Positions 55,463-64,000 are shown, numbered from the stretch's first letter. The stretch: 64,000 bases of DNA from Pseudoramibacter alactolyticus ATCC 23263 (GCF_000185505.1 NZ_GL622359.1:1151412-1215411), one strand, 5' to 3'. A program made the numbers and translations. Notes: generated by a model from the sequence alone, not told the origin.

Positions 55463-56872
55463 TTGGATCAACCACGCAAAAGAACCTCTCGTCAAGTCCG
55501 CAGCGATCAGCCGGCTTCGTCCCGGACGACCGGCACCGGACGCCGGCAAAATGCCGCGCAGACGCCGCCCCAACGCCCGGCTGCAGGCGATTACCGCCGG
55601 CCGGCTCCGCGGCGCACCAACGATGCCCCTGCCCGGCGCAAACGCCAGCGGCCGGCATCATCGCGCACGGTCTCCGGACAACGGCCCCGCCCGCCGCAAA
55701 ACACCTCACGGCCCGTCTCCGCCCAAAGCCGCAGGCCCCTGCCCCGGCGCGACGGGCAGCGGCCGCTGGGCAGCCGTCGGCCGTCCCGCAAGCTGCCCCC
55801 GGCCAAACGCCGCCCTTCCTTTTTGAAGGCCCACCGGCGTGGCCTGCTGACCTTCCTTCTGATTTTGGTCGCTCTCCTCGGCGTCGGCTATTTCCTATTG
55901 ACGCGCACTAAGCCGCTGGTTTTTGCCAGCGACAAATACGGCATCAGCGCCGAAGCCGCAGCCCAGGCCCGCAGGCACCGCATCCGCAACGTGCTGCTCC
56001 TCGGAACGGACGGCCGCAACAACGTCGACGGCTCCCGATCCGACACCCTCATGATTCTCTCCGGCGATTTTGAACATAAATCGCTGAAAATCAGCTCCAT
56101 TCTTCGGGATTCCTATGTCTCGATTCCCGGCCACGGCTACGGCAAACTCAACGCGGCCTATTCCTACGGTTCGGCCGACAGCGCCGCCGATGACCAAAAA
56201 ATCGAAAACGGCGCCGCCCTGGCGCTCAAAACCGTCAACCGCAACTTCGACACCGCGATGACCGATTACGTCGTCGTCGACTTCAGCTGCGTCATTAAAA
56301 TGGTGGACGCCGTCGGCGGAGTCAAGGTCGACATTAAATCCGAGGCCGAGCGCGAAAGCCTCAACGCCAATGTCGGCGACATCAACGCCAACGTCTCCGG
56401 CCACGCCGCTTCGGGCCCTGTCCGCGGCATCGGCACCCAAAAGCTCAACGGGGTTCAGGCCCTGGCCTACGCCCGCATCCGCCATGTGGGCAACGGCGAT
56501 TTCGAACGCACCCAGCGTCAGCGCGCCGTCCTCAATCAGGTTTTTGCTAAGGCCAAAAAACTCAGCCTGATCAAGCAGTACAAGCTTTATAAGGCCATCA
56601 AGCCTTATATCCACACCTCGATGTCCGGCCGCGAAATCTTCAAATATCTCTTCAATGTCGCGCTGATCCGCGGCGCCGGCATCAAGCAGCAGCAGATTCC
56701 CGACAGCAACCTGACCTCCGTGGGCATGCTCCGCGGCGTTTCCTATGTCTTCCCCAAGACACTGGAAAACAATATCATCGCGCTGCACAACTTTATCTAC
56801 GAAGAGGACTACACCCCTTCCGATACGGCCACGGGCATCAGCACGCACATCCAAAATGTCTGGCCTTATTAA
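55463..56872 (+). CDS. LytR-CpsA-Psr (LCP) family cell-wall ligase
   Basis: A 469-residue protein starting at a TTG (55463) with GGAG upstream. Residues 1-124 are a very Arg/Pro-rich cytosolic tail, about 126-147 a membrane helix, and about 172-400 the LCP domain with LLGTDGRNNVDGSRSDTLMIL, ISSILRDSYVSIPG, KLNAAYSYG, VDAVGGVKVDI and YARIRHVGNGDFERTQRQR. LCP proteins move teichoic acid or capsule from lipid carriers to peptidoglycan outside the cell. The length of the basic tail is unusual. Confidence 0.94.
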   Translation: MDQPRKRTSRQVRSDQPASSRTTGTGRRQNAAQTPPQRPAAGDYRRPAPRRTNDAPARRKRQRPASSRTVSGQRPRPPQNTSRPVSAQSRRPLPRRDGQRPLGSRRPSRKLPPAKRRPSFLKAHRRGLLTFLLILVALLGVGYFLLTRTKPLVFASDKYGISAEAAAQARRHRIRNVLLLGTDGRNNVDGSRSDTLMILSGDFEHKSLKISSILRDSYVSIPGHGYGKLNAAYSYGSADSAADDQKIENGAALALKTVNRNFDTAMTDYVVVDFSCVIKMVDAVGGVKVDIKSEAERESLNANVGDINANVSGHAASGPVRGIGTQKLNGVQALAYARIRHVGNGDFERTQRQRAVLNQVFAKAKKLSLIKQYKLYKAIKPYIHTSMSGREIFKYLFNVALIRGAGIKQQQIPDSNLTSVGMLRGVSYVFPKTLENNIIALHNFIYEEDYTPSDTATGISTHIQNVWPY

Positions 56873-56876
56873 ACGC

Positions 56877-56914
56877 AAAAACGCCCCGCCCGGTTAGCCC
56901 GGACGGGGCGTTTT
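56877..56914. terminator. Bidirectional terminator between the LCP and DUF3793 genes
   Basis: AAAACGCCCCG...CGGGGCGTTTT with A and T runs at the two ends. Confidence 0.88.
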
Positions 56915-56924
56915 ATGATGTGAA

Positions 56925-57479
56925 TTATCCCACTGTCAGCCGATCCACGGTGAATCCGCTGCGGTAGCTTCTGCAAAAATGACGGGTGCAGGATTTGTAA
57001 ATCCGAAAGCGCTTTTGAGCTGAGACTTCGTCGCCGTATACCTTCCAGCAGCCCACGCATTTGCATTGGCGTCCGCGATGAACCACAAACCCGGCGACAT
57101 CCTCCAGGGGATAGCCTAAAAACAGGCCGATCTCGTGAGGAAAATGCGCTTCGGACTTCAGCCGCGCCGTCAAATGGGCGATGAGCCGCTCCGGATCTGC
57201 CGCGGCGTCCGCCGGATAACCGTAATGCGCCAGAAACCGGCGCGCCGCCCCCGTGTCCAGGTGGGCACAAAGCGCCTTAGGACGATAAACGTAAATCAGC
57301 GCACGGTCCCGGCTCCTGCGCAGGCACCGCGCCCAAACCCCTTTGGGGCCCAGCGCCGCATTCCAGCGCAAAATCACCCGATCCACTTCTGTCTTGCTGC
57401 CGCCGGCATTGAACAAGCTGCCGACCTTCAGACCGGCCAGCGTCGGCGCACAATTACGAATCAGCTGAATATCCGACAT
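56925..57479 (-). CDS. DUF3793 family protein
   Basis: A 184-residue soluble protein. It opens with IRNCAPTLAGLKVGSLFN and contains FPHEIGLFLGYPLEDVAGF and the CKCVGCWKVYGDE segment, all characteristic of DUF3793 in Clostridia. The Cys-rich segment suggests metal or heme-related binding, and the family is often near flavodoxin and iron genes. Here it lies 36 bases downstream of a flavodoxin on the same strand, so the two are probably co-transcribed. Function unknown. Confidence 0.85.
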   Translation of the reverse strand: MSDIQLIRNCAPTLAGLKVGSLFNAGGSKTEVDRVILRWNAALGPKGVWARCLRRSRDRALIYVYRPKALCAHLDTGAARRFLAHYGYPADAAADPERLIAHLTARLKSEAHFPHEIGLFLGYPLEDVAGFVVHRGRQCKCVGCWKVYGDEVSAQKRFRIYKSCTRHFCRSYRSGFTVDRLTVG

Positions 57480-57515
57480 GGCTTTCTTTAACCCGGCGAA
57501 TCGGCTGCAAGTCCC

Positions 57516-57947
57516 TTAAAGGGCTTTTGCCAGCGCTTCACCCAGGGCCTTGCATTCCGCCTTGGCCTCATCATCCGGCGTTTCGTTGCAGATCACGGAA
57601 TCGGCCACACGGTCGGCGCCGGCATCGGCGCAATCGTCTTCCCAGGTGCGCATCCATTCGCCATCCCCCCAGCCATAAGAGCCGAAGAGCACGATTTTCT
57701 TGCCGCTCAAGCTATCTTTCACGTCGTCGAACATCGGCTGCATTTCGGATTCTTCCAGTTGTTCGGCTCCCATCGACGGGCAACCGAAAGCGATGCCGTC
57801 AAATTCGGCCACCTTGCTGCTGTCAAAATCCGCCGCCTGAAAAACTTCGACCTCTGCACCGCCGGCTTTGATACCCGCTTCCACAGCGTCTGCCATGATT
57901 TCCGTGTTGCCGGTGCCGCTCCAAAATACTAATGCTGCTTTACTCAT
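57516..57947 (-). CDS. Flavodoxin
   Basis: A 143-residue short-chain flavodoxin with the FMN phosphate loop WSGTGNTEIMADA at residues 9-21, FGCPSMGAEQLEE (near 54-66) and GSYGWGDGEWMRTWEDD (near 88-104). It carries electrons in the cytosol, often replacing ferredoxin when iron is short. A palindrome upstream and the iron genes beyond it support metal control. Confidence 0.94.
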   Translation of the reverse strand: MSKAALVFWSGTGNTEIMADAVEAGIKAGGAEVEVFQAADFDSSKVAEFDGIAFGCPSMGAEQLEESEMQPMFDDVKDSLSGKKIVLFGSYGWGDGEWMRTWEDDCADAGADRVADSVICNETPDDEAKAECKALGEALAKAL

Positions 57948-57980
57948 TTTTTTCTTCCTTTCTCCAATGAAATTTATATC

Positions 57981-57998
57981 CTATGTTAGATTTTTCTA
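57981..57998. promoter_or_regulatory. Perfect palindrome upstream of flavodoxin, candidate metalloregulator operator
   Basis: TGTTAGA-TTTT-TCTAACA, flanked by outward CCTA/TAGG matches. It sits 35-50 bases before the flavodoxin start. A related TTAGTTAGAAAAAACT element lies near 60723-60740 upstream of the DUF6110/ATPase genes. DtxR-family operators contain similar TTAG/CTAA halves. Confidence 0.6.
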
Positions 57999-58173
57999 AC
58001 AGAATAGGCTTATTAAATGGCATTCCGAATCGCTCGATCTCGAAATGCCGTTCACACGCTTCGATCATTTAGCTTATACTAACTTTCTTAGTAAAATCTT
58101 GTCTTCCCCGAAAATCGGGAAAGACAAACGTTTTTTCGAACGGACATGCCGACGCATCCCGATGCCGCATGGC

Positions 58174-60264
58174 TTAAGCCACATCATCCTTCAATACATT
58201 GGTCATATTGTACAGGCAGATGCCCACCGTGGATGAATTGTGCAAAATCGCGGCCAATCCAGGCATGAAAATGCCGAAAACCCCGCCGAAAATGATGGCC
58301 GTATTAAAGCCGACGATAAAACGGCGGTTGTTCGTCAGGCGATTCATCAGCCGATTGGCCAATTGCTTGAGCACCACCAGCTGGTACAAATCGTCCTCGG
58401 AAATGGTCACATCCGCTATTTCTCGAGCAATGTCCGCACCCTCTGCAATGGCGACGCCCACATCTGCCGCCGAAAGCGCCGGCGAATCGTTAATCCCGTC
58501 GCCGACCATCATCACCGTGCGGCCCAGTGTTTTTTCCGCCTCAACATAGCGGGCCTTGTCTTCCGGCAGCACTTCTGCGTGATATTCGCTCAGGCCGGCC
58601 TTGGCCGCGATGGCTCTAGCCGTTCTTTCGCTGTCCCCTGTCATCATGACAATCTTGCCGACACCGGCCGCCTTGAGCCTGCCCACTACGTCGGGCACCT
58701 CTGCCCGCAGCGGATCCTCGATGCAGATGACCGCCGTCAGCTCGCCGTTAATCCCCAGATAAAGATGGGAATAATAGGGCGAGAGGCTGTCCAAAATGGC
58801 CTGGGCTTTCTGGCTGACGTGAATGGCTTCATCCTCGAGAACAAAGTGATGGCTGCCGATAACGACGCGCGCGCCGTCAATGGTTGAGGCAATGCCGTGA
58901 GCCACAATATATTCCACCTTGGAATGCATTTCCTCGTGGGTAATGCCCCGCTCCTCGGCGCCGCGAACCACCGCATTCGCCATCGAATGGGGGAAATGCT
59001 CTTCCAGGCACGCCGCAATGCGCAGCATTTCCGTCTCGGAGCGGCCGTCGGTCACCACTACCTCTTTTAACGTAGGGGTTGCTTTAGTGAGGGTGCCGGT
59101 TTTATCGAAAATGATCGTATCGGCTTTGGCGATATTCTCCAGGAATTTGCCGCCTTTCACCGTGATGTGATGACTGCTGGCCTCCCGCATGCCGGAGAGC
59201 ACCGCAATGGGCACCGACAGCTTGAGCGCGCAGGAATAATCCACCATCAAAACGGAAACCGCCTTGGTAACGTTGCGGGTCAAAAGGCCCGTCAGCAAAG
59301 CCCCGGCAAAGGTGTAGGGCACCAGCCGATCCGCCAAGTTTTCGGCCCGGCCCTGGGCTTCGGATTTGAGCTTTTCCGAATCCTCAATCATCCCGATGAT
59401 TTTTTCATAGCGGGTTTCCCCCATCGCCGTCCTCACCCGGATGGTCAGGCTGCCTTCCTCCACGACGGTCCCGGCATAAACCGTGCTTTCCGCTGTCTTG
59501 CGGACGGGAACCGATTCCCCGGTCATCGCCGCCTGGTTCACCATGGCCTCGCCGGTAACGACCGTCCCGTCGAGGGGAATCATCGAGCCGACTTCCACGC
59601 GAATCAAATCGTCAACATTGATCTCGTCGATGCCGGTTTCCACGCTGCTGCCGTCAGGCTGAACGGCCCAGACCTTTCCGACGTTTAACGCCATGGAATT
59701 GGCCAAATCGGAAACGGACTTTTTATAGGTCCATTCCTCGAGAATTTCGCCGATCTTCAGCAAAAAGCTCACCGAGCTTGCCGTTTTAAAATCCGCGGTA
59801 ACAATCGCTGCGGTTAACGCCGACGCGTCGAGCACCTCCACCGTCAGTCCCTTGCCGCTAAAAAGGGCTTTAACCCCTTTGACAATATAGGGCAGCGAAT
59901 TGATCAGAGCCAGCACCCCGCGGATCCCCGCGGGCAAAAACGCCCATCGCAACACGCGGCCGGCCACAGCCGAGACCATTTTATCCCAATAGCGGGAGGA
60001 AATCTCGAGCCCGGAATCCGGCGCTTTTTCGATTAAAGCCTGATTCGAAAGGTCGATGCCCTCAAGGGCGCGGATGACCCTTTCCCGATCTCCGTGATAA
60101 AACACGACGATATCGGCGGTGCGGATCATGATTTTAACGTCGTCAACCCCTTCGGTTCGCATGAGCACCCAGCGAATGGCGTCGGCCTCCCGAAAGCTGA
60201 CGGGATAGGGCAGGCGCACCCGCATGCGGCCGCAAATATCGTGGGCAATTAAAAACTTTTCCAT
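58174..60264 (-). CDS. P1B-type metal-transporting ATPase with atypical SC motif
   Basis: A 696-residue P-type ATPase. An N-terminal HMA-like fold (about 3-70) lacks CxxC. The usual parts follow: TGES (248-251), phosphorylation motif DKTGT with D387, SHH/HP-type EEHFPHSM (near 418-425), MMTGDSERTA and MVGDGINDSPAL. In the transport helix the common CPC is replaced by DYSCALKLS (342-350). This branch is not the copper type; manganese, iron or zinc export is more likely. It follows DUF6110 by nine bases and lies beside feo genes. Confidence 0.92.
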   Translation of the reverse strand: MEKFLIAHDICGRMRVRLPYPVSFREADAIRWVLMRTEGVDDVKIMIRTADIVVFYHGDRERVIRALEGIDLSNQALIEKAPDSGLEISSRYWDKMVSAVAGRVLRWAFLPAGIRGVLALINSLPYIVKGVKALFSGKGLTVEVLDASALTAAIVTADFKTASSVSFLLKIGEILEEWTYKKSVSDLANSMALNVGKVWAVQPDGSSVETGIDEINVDDLIRVEVGSMIPLDGTVVTGEAMVNQAAMTGESVPVRKTAESTVYAGTVVEEGSLTIRVRTAMGETRYEKIIGMIEDSEKLKSEAQGRAENLADRLVPYTFAGALLTGLLTRNVTKAVSVLMVDYSCALKLSVPIAVLSGMREASSHHITVKGGKFLENIAKADTIIFDKTGTLTKATPTLKEVVVTDGRSETEMLRIAACLEEHFPHSMANAVVRGAEERGITHEEMHSKVEYIVAHGIASTIDGARVVIGSHHFVLEDEAIHVSQKAQAILDSLSPYYSHLYLGINGELTAVICIEDPLRAEVPDVVGRLKAAGVGKIVMMTGDSERTARAIAAKAGLSEYHAEVLPEDKARYVEAEKTLGRTVMMVGDGINDSPALSAADVGVAIAEGADIAREIADVTISEDDLYQLVVLKQLANRLMNRLTNNRRFIVGFNTAIIFGGVFGIFMPGLAAILHNSSTVGICLYNMTNVLKDDVA

Positions 60265-60273
60265 CGCCCGCCC

Positions 60274-60552
60274 TTATTTGGCCGCTTCCGTCGTTTCTTC
60301 CTTTGTGTGAAGCATTGCCGCCTTTTCGGCCGCCTTTTGTTCGTTCACTTCCTTGGCTTCGGCCACAACATCGCCGGCGCCGGACTGAACTTCCGCCACT
60401 TTGTCGAGCACGCAGTCCTTGGCGCGCAGCGCCGCCGCCGTACAGGCGGTATAAACCTTCTTGGCTTCCTTGCTGGCCAAAATAGCCAGCCCCGCCGTGC
60501 CGAATACCAAACCGCCCGCAAAATAACCGATTTTTGTTTTGTTGAATTTCAT
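60274..60552 (-). CDS. DUF6110 family small membrane protein
   Basis: A 92-residue protein starting at the ATG at 60552 with CAGGTG upstream. A short membrane segment (IGYFAGGLVFGTAGLAIL) is followed by SKEAKKVYTACTAAALRAKD and a Glu/Lys-rich helix. This pattern is typical of DUF6110, a family found next to P1B ATPases in Clostridia. It probably helps or regulates the pump; the mechanism is not known. Confidence 0.8.
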   Translation of the reverse strand: MKFNKTKIGYFAGGLVFGTAGLAILASKEAKKVYTACTAAALRAKDCVLDKVAEVQSGAGDVVAEAKEVNEQKAAEKAAMLHTKEETTEAAK

Positions 60553-60649
60553 GTCTTTCACCTGTTTTTATAAATTTCGGCAACGCAATATTTTGAATGA
60601 TGCTTTCTTCGTTTACTACATTCTCCGCGTTTTTTCTTCCGATGAAATT

Positions 60650-60678
60650 ATATTAGCATCTGTTTAAATCCCTGTCAA
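60650..60678 (-). promoter_or_regulatory. Promoter of the DUF6110/ATPase operon
   Basis: Minus-strand TTGACA (60678-60673), 17 bases, TAATAT (60655-60650). Confidence 0.85.
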
Positions 60679-60830
60679 AGCTTAGCTTCAACTGTTTTTT
60701 ATCGGTTAAGACTTCAGTTTTTTCTAACTAACCAAGGCGCAACTAATTTTGTTGATTATAATTTTAACATTACTTCTTGGTTGTCCATGGCAAACCGACT
60801 TTCCGTGAAAACCGCCCTTATGGGCCGCGA

Positions 60831-61040
60831 TTAAACGATGATTTTATCCGCCATCGATTTGTCGATGGCAACGCGGCTTTCCTTGATCTGGACGATCAGA
60901 TTCCCCCCCAACTTCTGGATCGGCTTGACCGTCGCGCCAAGAACGAAGCCGAGATCATTCATATGTTTGATCACTTCGTCTTTGCCGCGAATGAATTTAA
61001 TTTGATATTCTGTGTTGAGATCAGCCAATGATAACGGCAT
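60831..61040 (-). CDS. feoA: FeoA family iron transport accessory protein
   Basis: A 69-residue protein starting at the ATG at 61040 behind GGGAGGAAG. The SH3-like FeoA fold is seen in MPLSLADLNTEYQIKFI, MNDLGFVLGATVKPI and LIVQIKESRVAIDKSMADKI. FeoA assists FeoB in ferrous iron uptake. It lies downstream of feoB and the Cys-rich gene, after a gap of 458 bases. Confidence 0.9.
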   Translation of the reverse strand: MPLSLADLNTEYQIKFIRGKDEVIKHMNDLGFVLGATVKPIQKLGGNLIVQIKESRVAIDKSMADKIIV

Positions 61041-61498
61041 GTCTTCCTCCCGTTCTTCTTTCCATTTTTCGTGTGCGCTTCTTCTTTTGATCTGGCAGCG
61101 CGCGGCGTCAGACGGCGCCGCAAAGCACCACAAACAAGAAAACTGCCAGCGTCCCCCGCATCATTTGTTCCGCCCGAAAATGCACTACTTTTTCGAGTTT
61201 CACATCAACAGGATCCGACTGACAGTCTTCTTTGCCGCAAACCACAACCGACTTCCCGGATCTATGGTAAATCTTTTGTTTCGGAAAATGGGCGCCGGGC
61301 GAGCTGAAAGAAGAGGAACCGAATCGTTTCGGTATTATATAACCCGGCCTCCCGCTGGAACTGCACTACTGAACCAGTTTTGTTCCGGCTATGGCATTTG
61401 GCATTTGTCTTTCCCTAAATCATCAAAGAAGGAGGGCAGACCGTAAGGTCTGCGTTTATATATCATGTGGATTTTAACCACAGGGAAAGCTAATTCAT
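61041..61498. other. Gene-free region between feoA and the FeoB-associated gene
   Basis: No gene is supported. It holds a minus-strand TATAAT near 61340 that may serve feoA, a 7-bp hairpin GCAGACC-GTAA-GGTCTGC (61436-61453) without a T-run, and TGCACTAC twice (near 61182 and 61367). Confidence 0.5.
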
Positions 61499-61708
61499 TT
61501 AAGAAGCTTTCTTCTTTTGGGCGTAGCCGTCAAGCCGCGCCCGCTGTTCCGGCGTCGGCCCGGACTGGCATCCGCCATGACAGTTTCCTGCCGAGGCACA
61601 ATCCCCGCATTGGAGGTTCCCGCCGTTCTTCAGGGTTTTATGCAAAGACCGGACGGCAGCAACCACCACCGCGAGAACAATGAGCCCGACGATAATGGTT
61701 CCAAGCAT
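61499..61708 (-). CDS. FeoB-associated Cys-rich membrane protein
   Basis: A 69-residue protein: an N-terminal helix (about 3-22), then a Cys cluster CGDCASAGNCHGGC (34-47) and a basic tail. This is the PF12669-type partner found next to feoB in many Clostridia. It directly follows feoB (two-base gap) and probably forms part of the ferrous iron transport complex, where the Cys may bind iron. Confidence 0.92.
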   Translation of the reverse strand: MLGTIIVGLIVLAVVVAAVRSLHKTLKNGGNLQCGDCASAGNCHGGCQSGPTPEQRARLDGYAQKKKAS

Positions 61709-61710
61709 TT

Positions 61711-63864
61711 TTATGCCTCCGCTCTGGCCGCATCCAGGAGTTGCTTGTTCGGATCAGGTCTGAACAGCATGTAGCAGATCCCGACCACAACCGCAATGCC
61801 GATAACGGTCCAGAAATTGAATCCGACTTCACCGGACACCAGGCCGCCGATTTGGTAGACGGCCATCGATACCAGATAGGCCAGGCCGCATTGATAGCCA
61901 ATCGCGCCCCAAGTCCATTTGGCATTGCCCATTTCCCCTTTGATCGCGCCAATCGCTGCAAAGCAAGGTGCGCAGAGCAGGTTGAACACCATAAAGGAGA
62001 AGGCAGAAATCGAGGTGTAGTCTTTGGCAATGGCTGCCCACAGGGCCGCATTGCCAGCTTCCGCATCCGATGCGTGGTGGTAGAGAATCCCAAAGGTCCC
62101 GACCACGTTTTCTTTGGCCACAAGGCCGGTGATGGCTGCCACAGCCGGCCGCCACGTACCCCAGCCCAGCGGGACAAACAGCCAGGCAATGGCGCGTCCC
62201 ACAACGGCCAGAATGGAATGATCCATATTGTCAACCATGCCGAAGGATCCGCCTTCAACGCCGAAGCCCTGAAGGAACCAGATCACGATGGTGGACAAGA
62301 GAATGATGGTCCCGGCTTTCTTGATGAAGTGGGACGCTCTTTCCCAGACGCTTCTGAGCACGTCGGAAACCCGCGGCCAGTGATAGGCTGGCAGTTCCAT
62401 CACGAAGGGCGCCGGATCCCCGGCGAACGCCTTGGTCTTTTTCAGCATAATGCCCGACACGATGATCGCCGCAATCCCGATAAAATAGGCGGAGGTTGCC
62501 ACCCAGCCGGAATTGTGGAAAATCGCCCCGGCGATCAGCGCGATGATCGGGAGCTTTGCTGAACACGGAATAAAGGTTGTCGTCATGACCGTCATGCGGC
62601 GGTCACGCTCGTTTTCAATGGTTCTGGAAGCCATGACGCCCGGAACCCCGCACCCGGTCCCGATAAGAATCGGAATGAAGGACTTGCCGGATAGACCGAA
62701 TTTTCTGAACACCCGGTCCATGACAAAGGCAATGCGCGCCATGTAGCCGCAGCCTTCAAGGAAGGCCAGGAAGAGGAAGAGCACAGCCATCTGCGGCACA
62801 AAGCCGAGCACCGCGCCGACTCCGGCAATAATTCCATCAAGAATCAGGCTGGAGAGCCAGCCGGCGACGTGCGCCGATTTGAGCAGCCCTTCAACAAAGG
62901 GCGGAATGATGGTGCCAAACAAGGAATCGTTCACCCAGTCGGTGGCCATGGTCCCAACGGTCGAGATGGATACGTAATAAACGCCCCACATGACCAGAAT
63001 AAAAATCGGCAGCCCGAGAATCCGGTTGGTGACGATTTTATCAATTTTATCAGAAATGGTCAGCTGACCTTTATTTTTCTTGTCGTAAACGCCGCGGACC
63101 CATTCGCCGATGATGTTGTAGCGCTCGCCGGTAATAATGGATTCCGCATCGTCATCCATTTCCTTTTCGCAGGCGGCGATATCGCCCTTGACGTGTTCCA
63201 TCTTCGCCGCATCGAGATTCAGATGCGCCGTCGCCTTGGTATCGCCTTCAAAAATCTTGACGGCATACCAACGTTGTTCTTCTTCCGGCAGATCGTGAAG
63301 CAGGGCTTCTTCAATATGGGCCAGGGTGTGTTCCACCGCCCCTTCAAATTTGTGCTTCGGCAGGTATTTTTCACCCTTTTCTGCAATGGCCACGGTCTTT
63401 TCAATGAGTTCATTGACGCCGGTGCCCTTCATGGCGGAAATCGGCACAACCGCGCATCCCGTAATTCGAGACAGGCTGTCAAAATCAATTTTGTCGCCGT
63501 TCTTCTCGACGACGTCCATCATGTTGATGGCAATGACGGTCGGAATGCCGCATTCCAATACCTGGGTGGTCAGATAGAGGTTGCGTTCCAGGTTGCTCCC
63601 GTCGACGATGTTAATGATCGCGTCCGGTCTTTCCTGCACGATGTAGTCTCTGGCGACCACTTCTTCCAATGTATAGGGCGAGAGGGAATAAATCCCCGGA
63701 AGGTCTGCAATGGTGACTTCTTTATGCCCCTTGAGCTTCCCTTCCTTTTTTTCAACCGTAACGCCCGGCCAGTTGCCGACATATTGATTCGCCCCCGTTA
63801 ATGAGTTGAATAAGGTCGTCTTCCCGGAGTTCGGGTTGCCGGCCAATGCAATAATTTTTGCCAT
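61711..63864 (-). CDS. feoB: Ferrous iron transporter FeoB
   Basis: A 717-residue protein of standard FeoB plan. The N-terminal G domain has G1 GNPNSGKTT (9-17), G3 DLPG (near 54) and G4 NMMD (near 119), followed by a helical GDI-like domain and a membrane part with two Gate repeats, including GTGCGVPG and TFIPCSAKLP. It imports Fe2+ using nucleotide hydrolysis. AGGAGAAC precedes the ATG. It is followed at once by its Cys-rich partner and preceded by a second feoA at the right edge. Confidence 0.97.
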   Translation of the reverse strand: MAKIIALAGNPNSGKTTLFNSLTGANQYVGNWPGVTVEKKEGKLKGHKEVTIADLPGIYSLSPYTLEEVVARDYIVQERPDAIINIVDGSNLERNLYLTTQVLECGIPTVIAINMMDVVEKNGDKIDFDSLSRITGCAVVPISAMKGTGVNELIEKTVAIAEKGEKYLPKHKFEGAVEHTLAHIEEALLHDLPEEEQRWYAVKIFEGDTKATAHLNLDAAKMEHVKGDIAACEKEMDDDAESIITGERYNIIGEWVRGVYDKKNKGQLTISDKIDKIVTNRILGLPIFILVMWGVYYVSISTVGTMATDWVNDSLFGTIIPPFVEGLLKSAHVAGWLSSLILDGIIAGVGAVLGFVPQMAVLFLFLAFLEGCGYMARIAFVMDRVFRKFGLSGKSFIPILIGTGCGVPGVMASRTIENERDRRMTVMTTTFIPCSAKLPIIALIAGAIFHNSGWVATSAYFIGIAAIIVSGIMLKKTKAFAGDPAPFVMELPAYHWPRVSDVLRSVWERASHFIKKAGTIILLSTIVIWFLQGFGVEGGSFGMVDNMDHSILAVVGRAIAWLFVPLGWGTWRPAVAAITGLVAKENVVGTFGILYHHASDAEAGNAALWAAIAKDYTSISAFSFMVFNLLCAPCFAAIGAIKGEMGNAKWTWGAIGYQCGLAYLVSMAVYQIGGLVSGEVGFNFWTVIGIAVVVGICYMLFRPDPNKQLLDAARAEA

Positions 63865-63909
63865 TTGTTCTCCTATCCTAATAAGATTCGCTCAGTGCTT
63901 GACAAAGAC

Positions 63910-64000
63910 TTATAAAACTTCGACCATTTCGGCGTCCGCTTTTCTAAGACTGAGTTCATAATCGCGAACGGTGATTTCAATCGGATCGCCAAGGGGGGCA
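63910..64000 (-). CDS. feoA: FeoA protein (partial, N-terminus beyond right edge)
   Basis: The last 29 codons of a minus-strand gene ending at TAA (63912-63910). The tail reads APLGDPIEITVRDYELSLR and then a KADAEMV stretch, the standard FeoA C-terminus with its GDPIEI core. It is 45 bases upstream of feoB and is probably the first gene of this feo operon. Confidence 0.9.
   Translation of the reverse strand, partial: APLGDPIEITVRDYELSLRKADAEMVEVL

Noticed and set aside
61436-61453. Hairpin GCAGACC-GTAA-GGTCTGC as a terminator
   Set aside because: No T-run on either strand; could be an operator or RNA stability element but unsupported.

Overview
The window is a GC-rich stretch of chromosome from an anaerobic Gram-positive bacterium, most likely a member of the Clostridia (Eubacteriales). 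The evidence is a large SRP RNA of the Firmicutes type, a T-box leader, the rny-ymdB pair, a FeoA/FeoB/Cys-rich membrane protein set, a GGGtGRT protein next to a NifU-like scaffold, a superoxide reductase, two flavodoxin-type proteins and no respiratory genes. Strong TTGACA/TATAAT promoters with 17-base spacers and GGAGG ribosome sites are common. The species cannot be named from the sequence alone.

Layout. 1-6.6 kb: a DUF2284 metal-binding protein cut by the left edge, a NifU-like scaffold plus GGGtGRT pair, an Lgt-like membrane pair, and a radical SAM protein divergent from a TetR regulator. 6.7-9.2 kb: a sulfur amino acid operon, metY-cysK. It is preceded by a 28-codon leader ORF whose last codons lie inside an intrinsic terminator, so it looks like an attenuator. 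9.4-22.6 kb: housekeeping genes (FMN reductase, purB, upp, aminotransferase, ymdB, rny, EamA transporter, acyl-CoA thioesterase, an AMMECR1 protein, a PLC-like protein, msrAB). 22.7-24.25 kb: a phenylacetate-CoA-ligase-like gene under a T-box riboswitch.

24.5-43.6 kb is the most notable part: a biosynthetic operon read on the minus strand. From promoter to end it encodes two free-standing carrier proteins, a thioesterase with Cys in place of the usual Ser nucleophile, a HemN/HemW-type radical SAM enzyme, an AMP-dependent ligase, a normal type II thioesterase, a 3,225-residue NRPS, an ABC exporter and a second AMP ligase. The NRPS reads Cy-A(MT)-PCP-Cy-A(MT)-PCP-R. Both A domains carry a near-perfect cysteine code, both have an inserted methyltransferase, and the chain is released by a thioester reductase. 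The predicted core is an acyl-bis(thiazoline), probably methylated, ending in an aldehyde or alcohol. I do not recognise it as a described pathway. Many of its genes overlap by ATGA, so they are probably translated together.

44-57.5 kb returns to core genes: a UvrD-like helicase, an iron alcohol dehydrogenase, the SRP RNA, a Nudix protein, superoxide reductase, a DEAD-box helicase, a PanT-like ECF component, a glycosyltransferase, a membrane protein with 216-base tandem repeats, an LCP cell-wall ligase and a DUF3793 protein. 57.5-64 kb is a metal region: flavodoxin with a perfect palindrome upstream, an atypical P1B ATPase with a DUF6110 partner, feoA, a FeoB-associated Cys-rich protein, feoB and a second feoA cut by the right edge.
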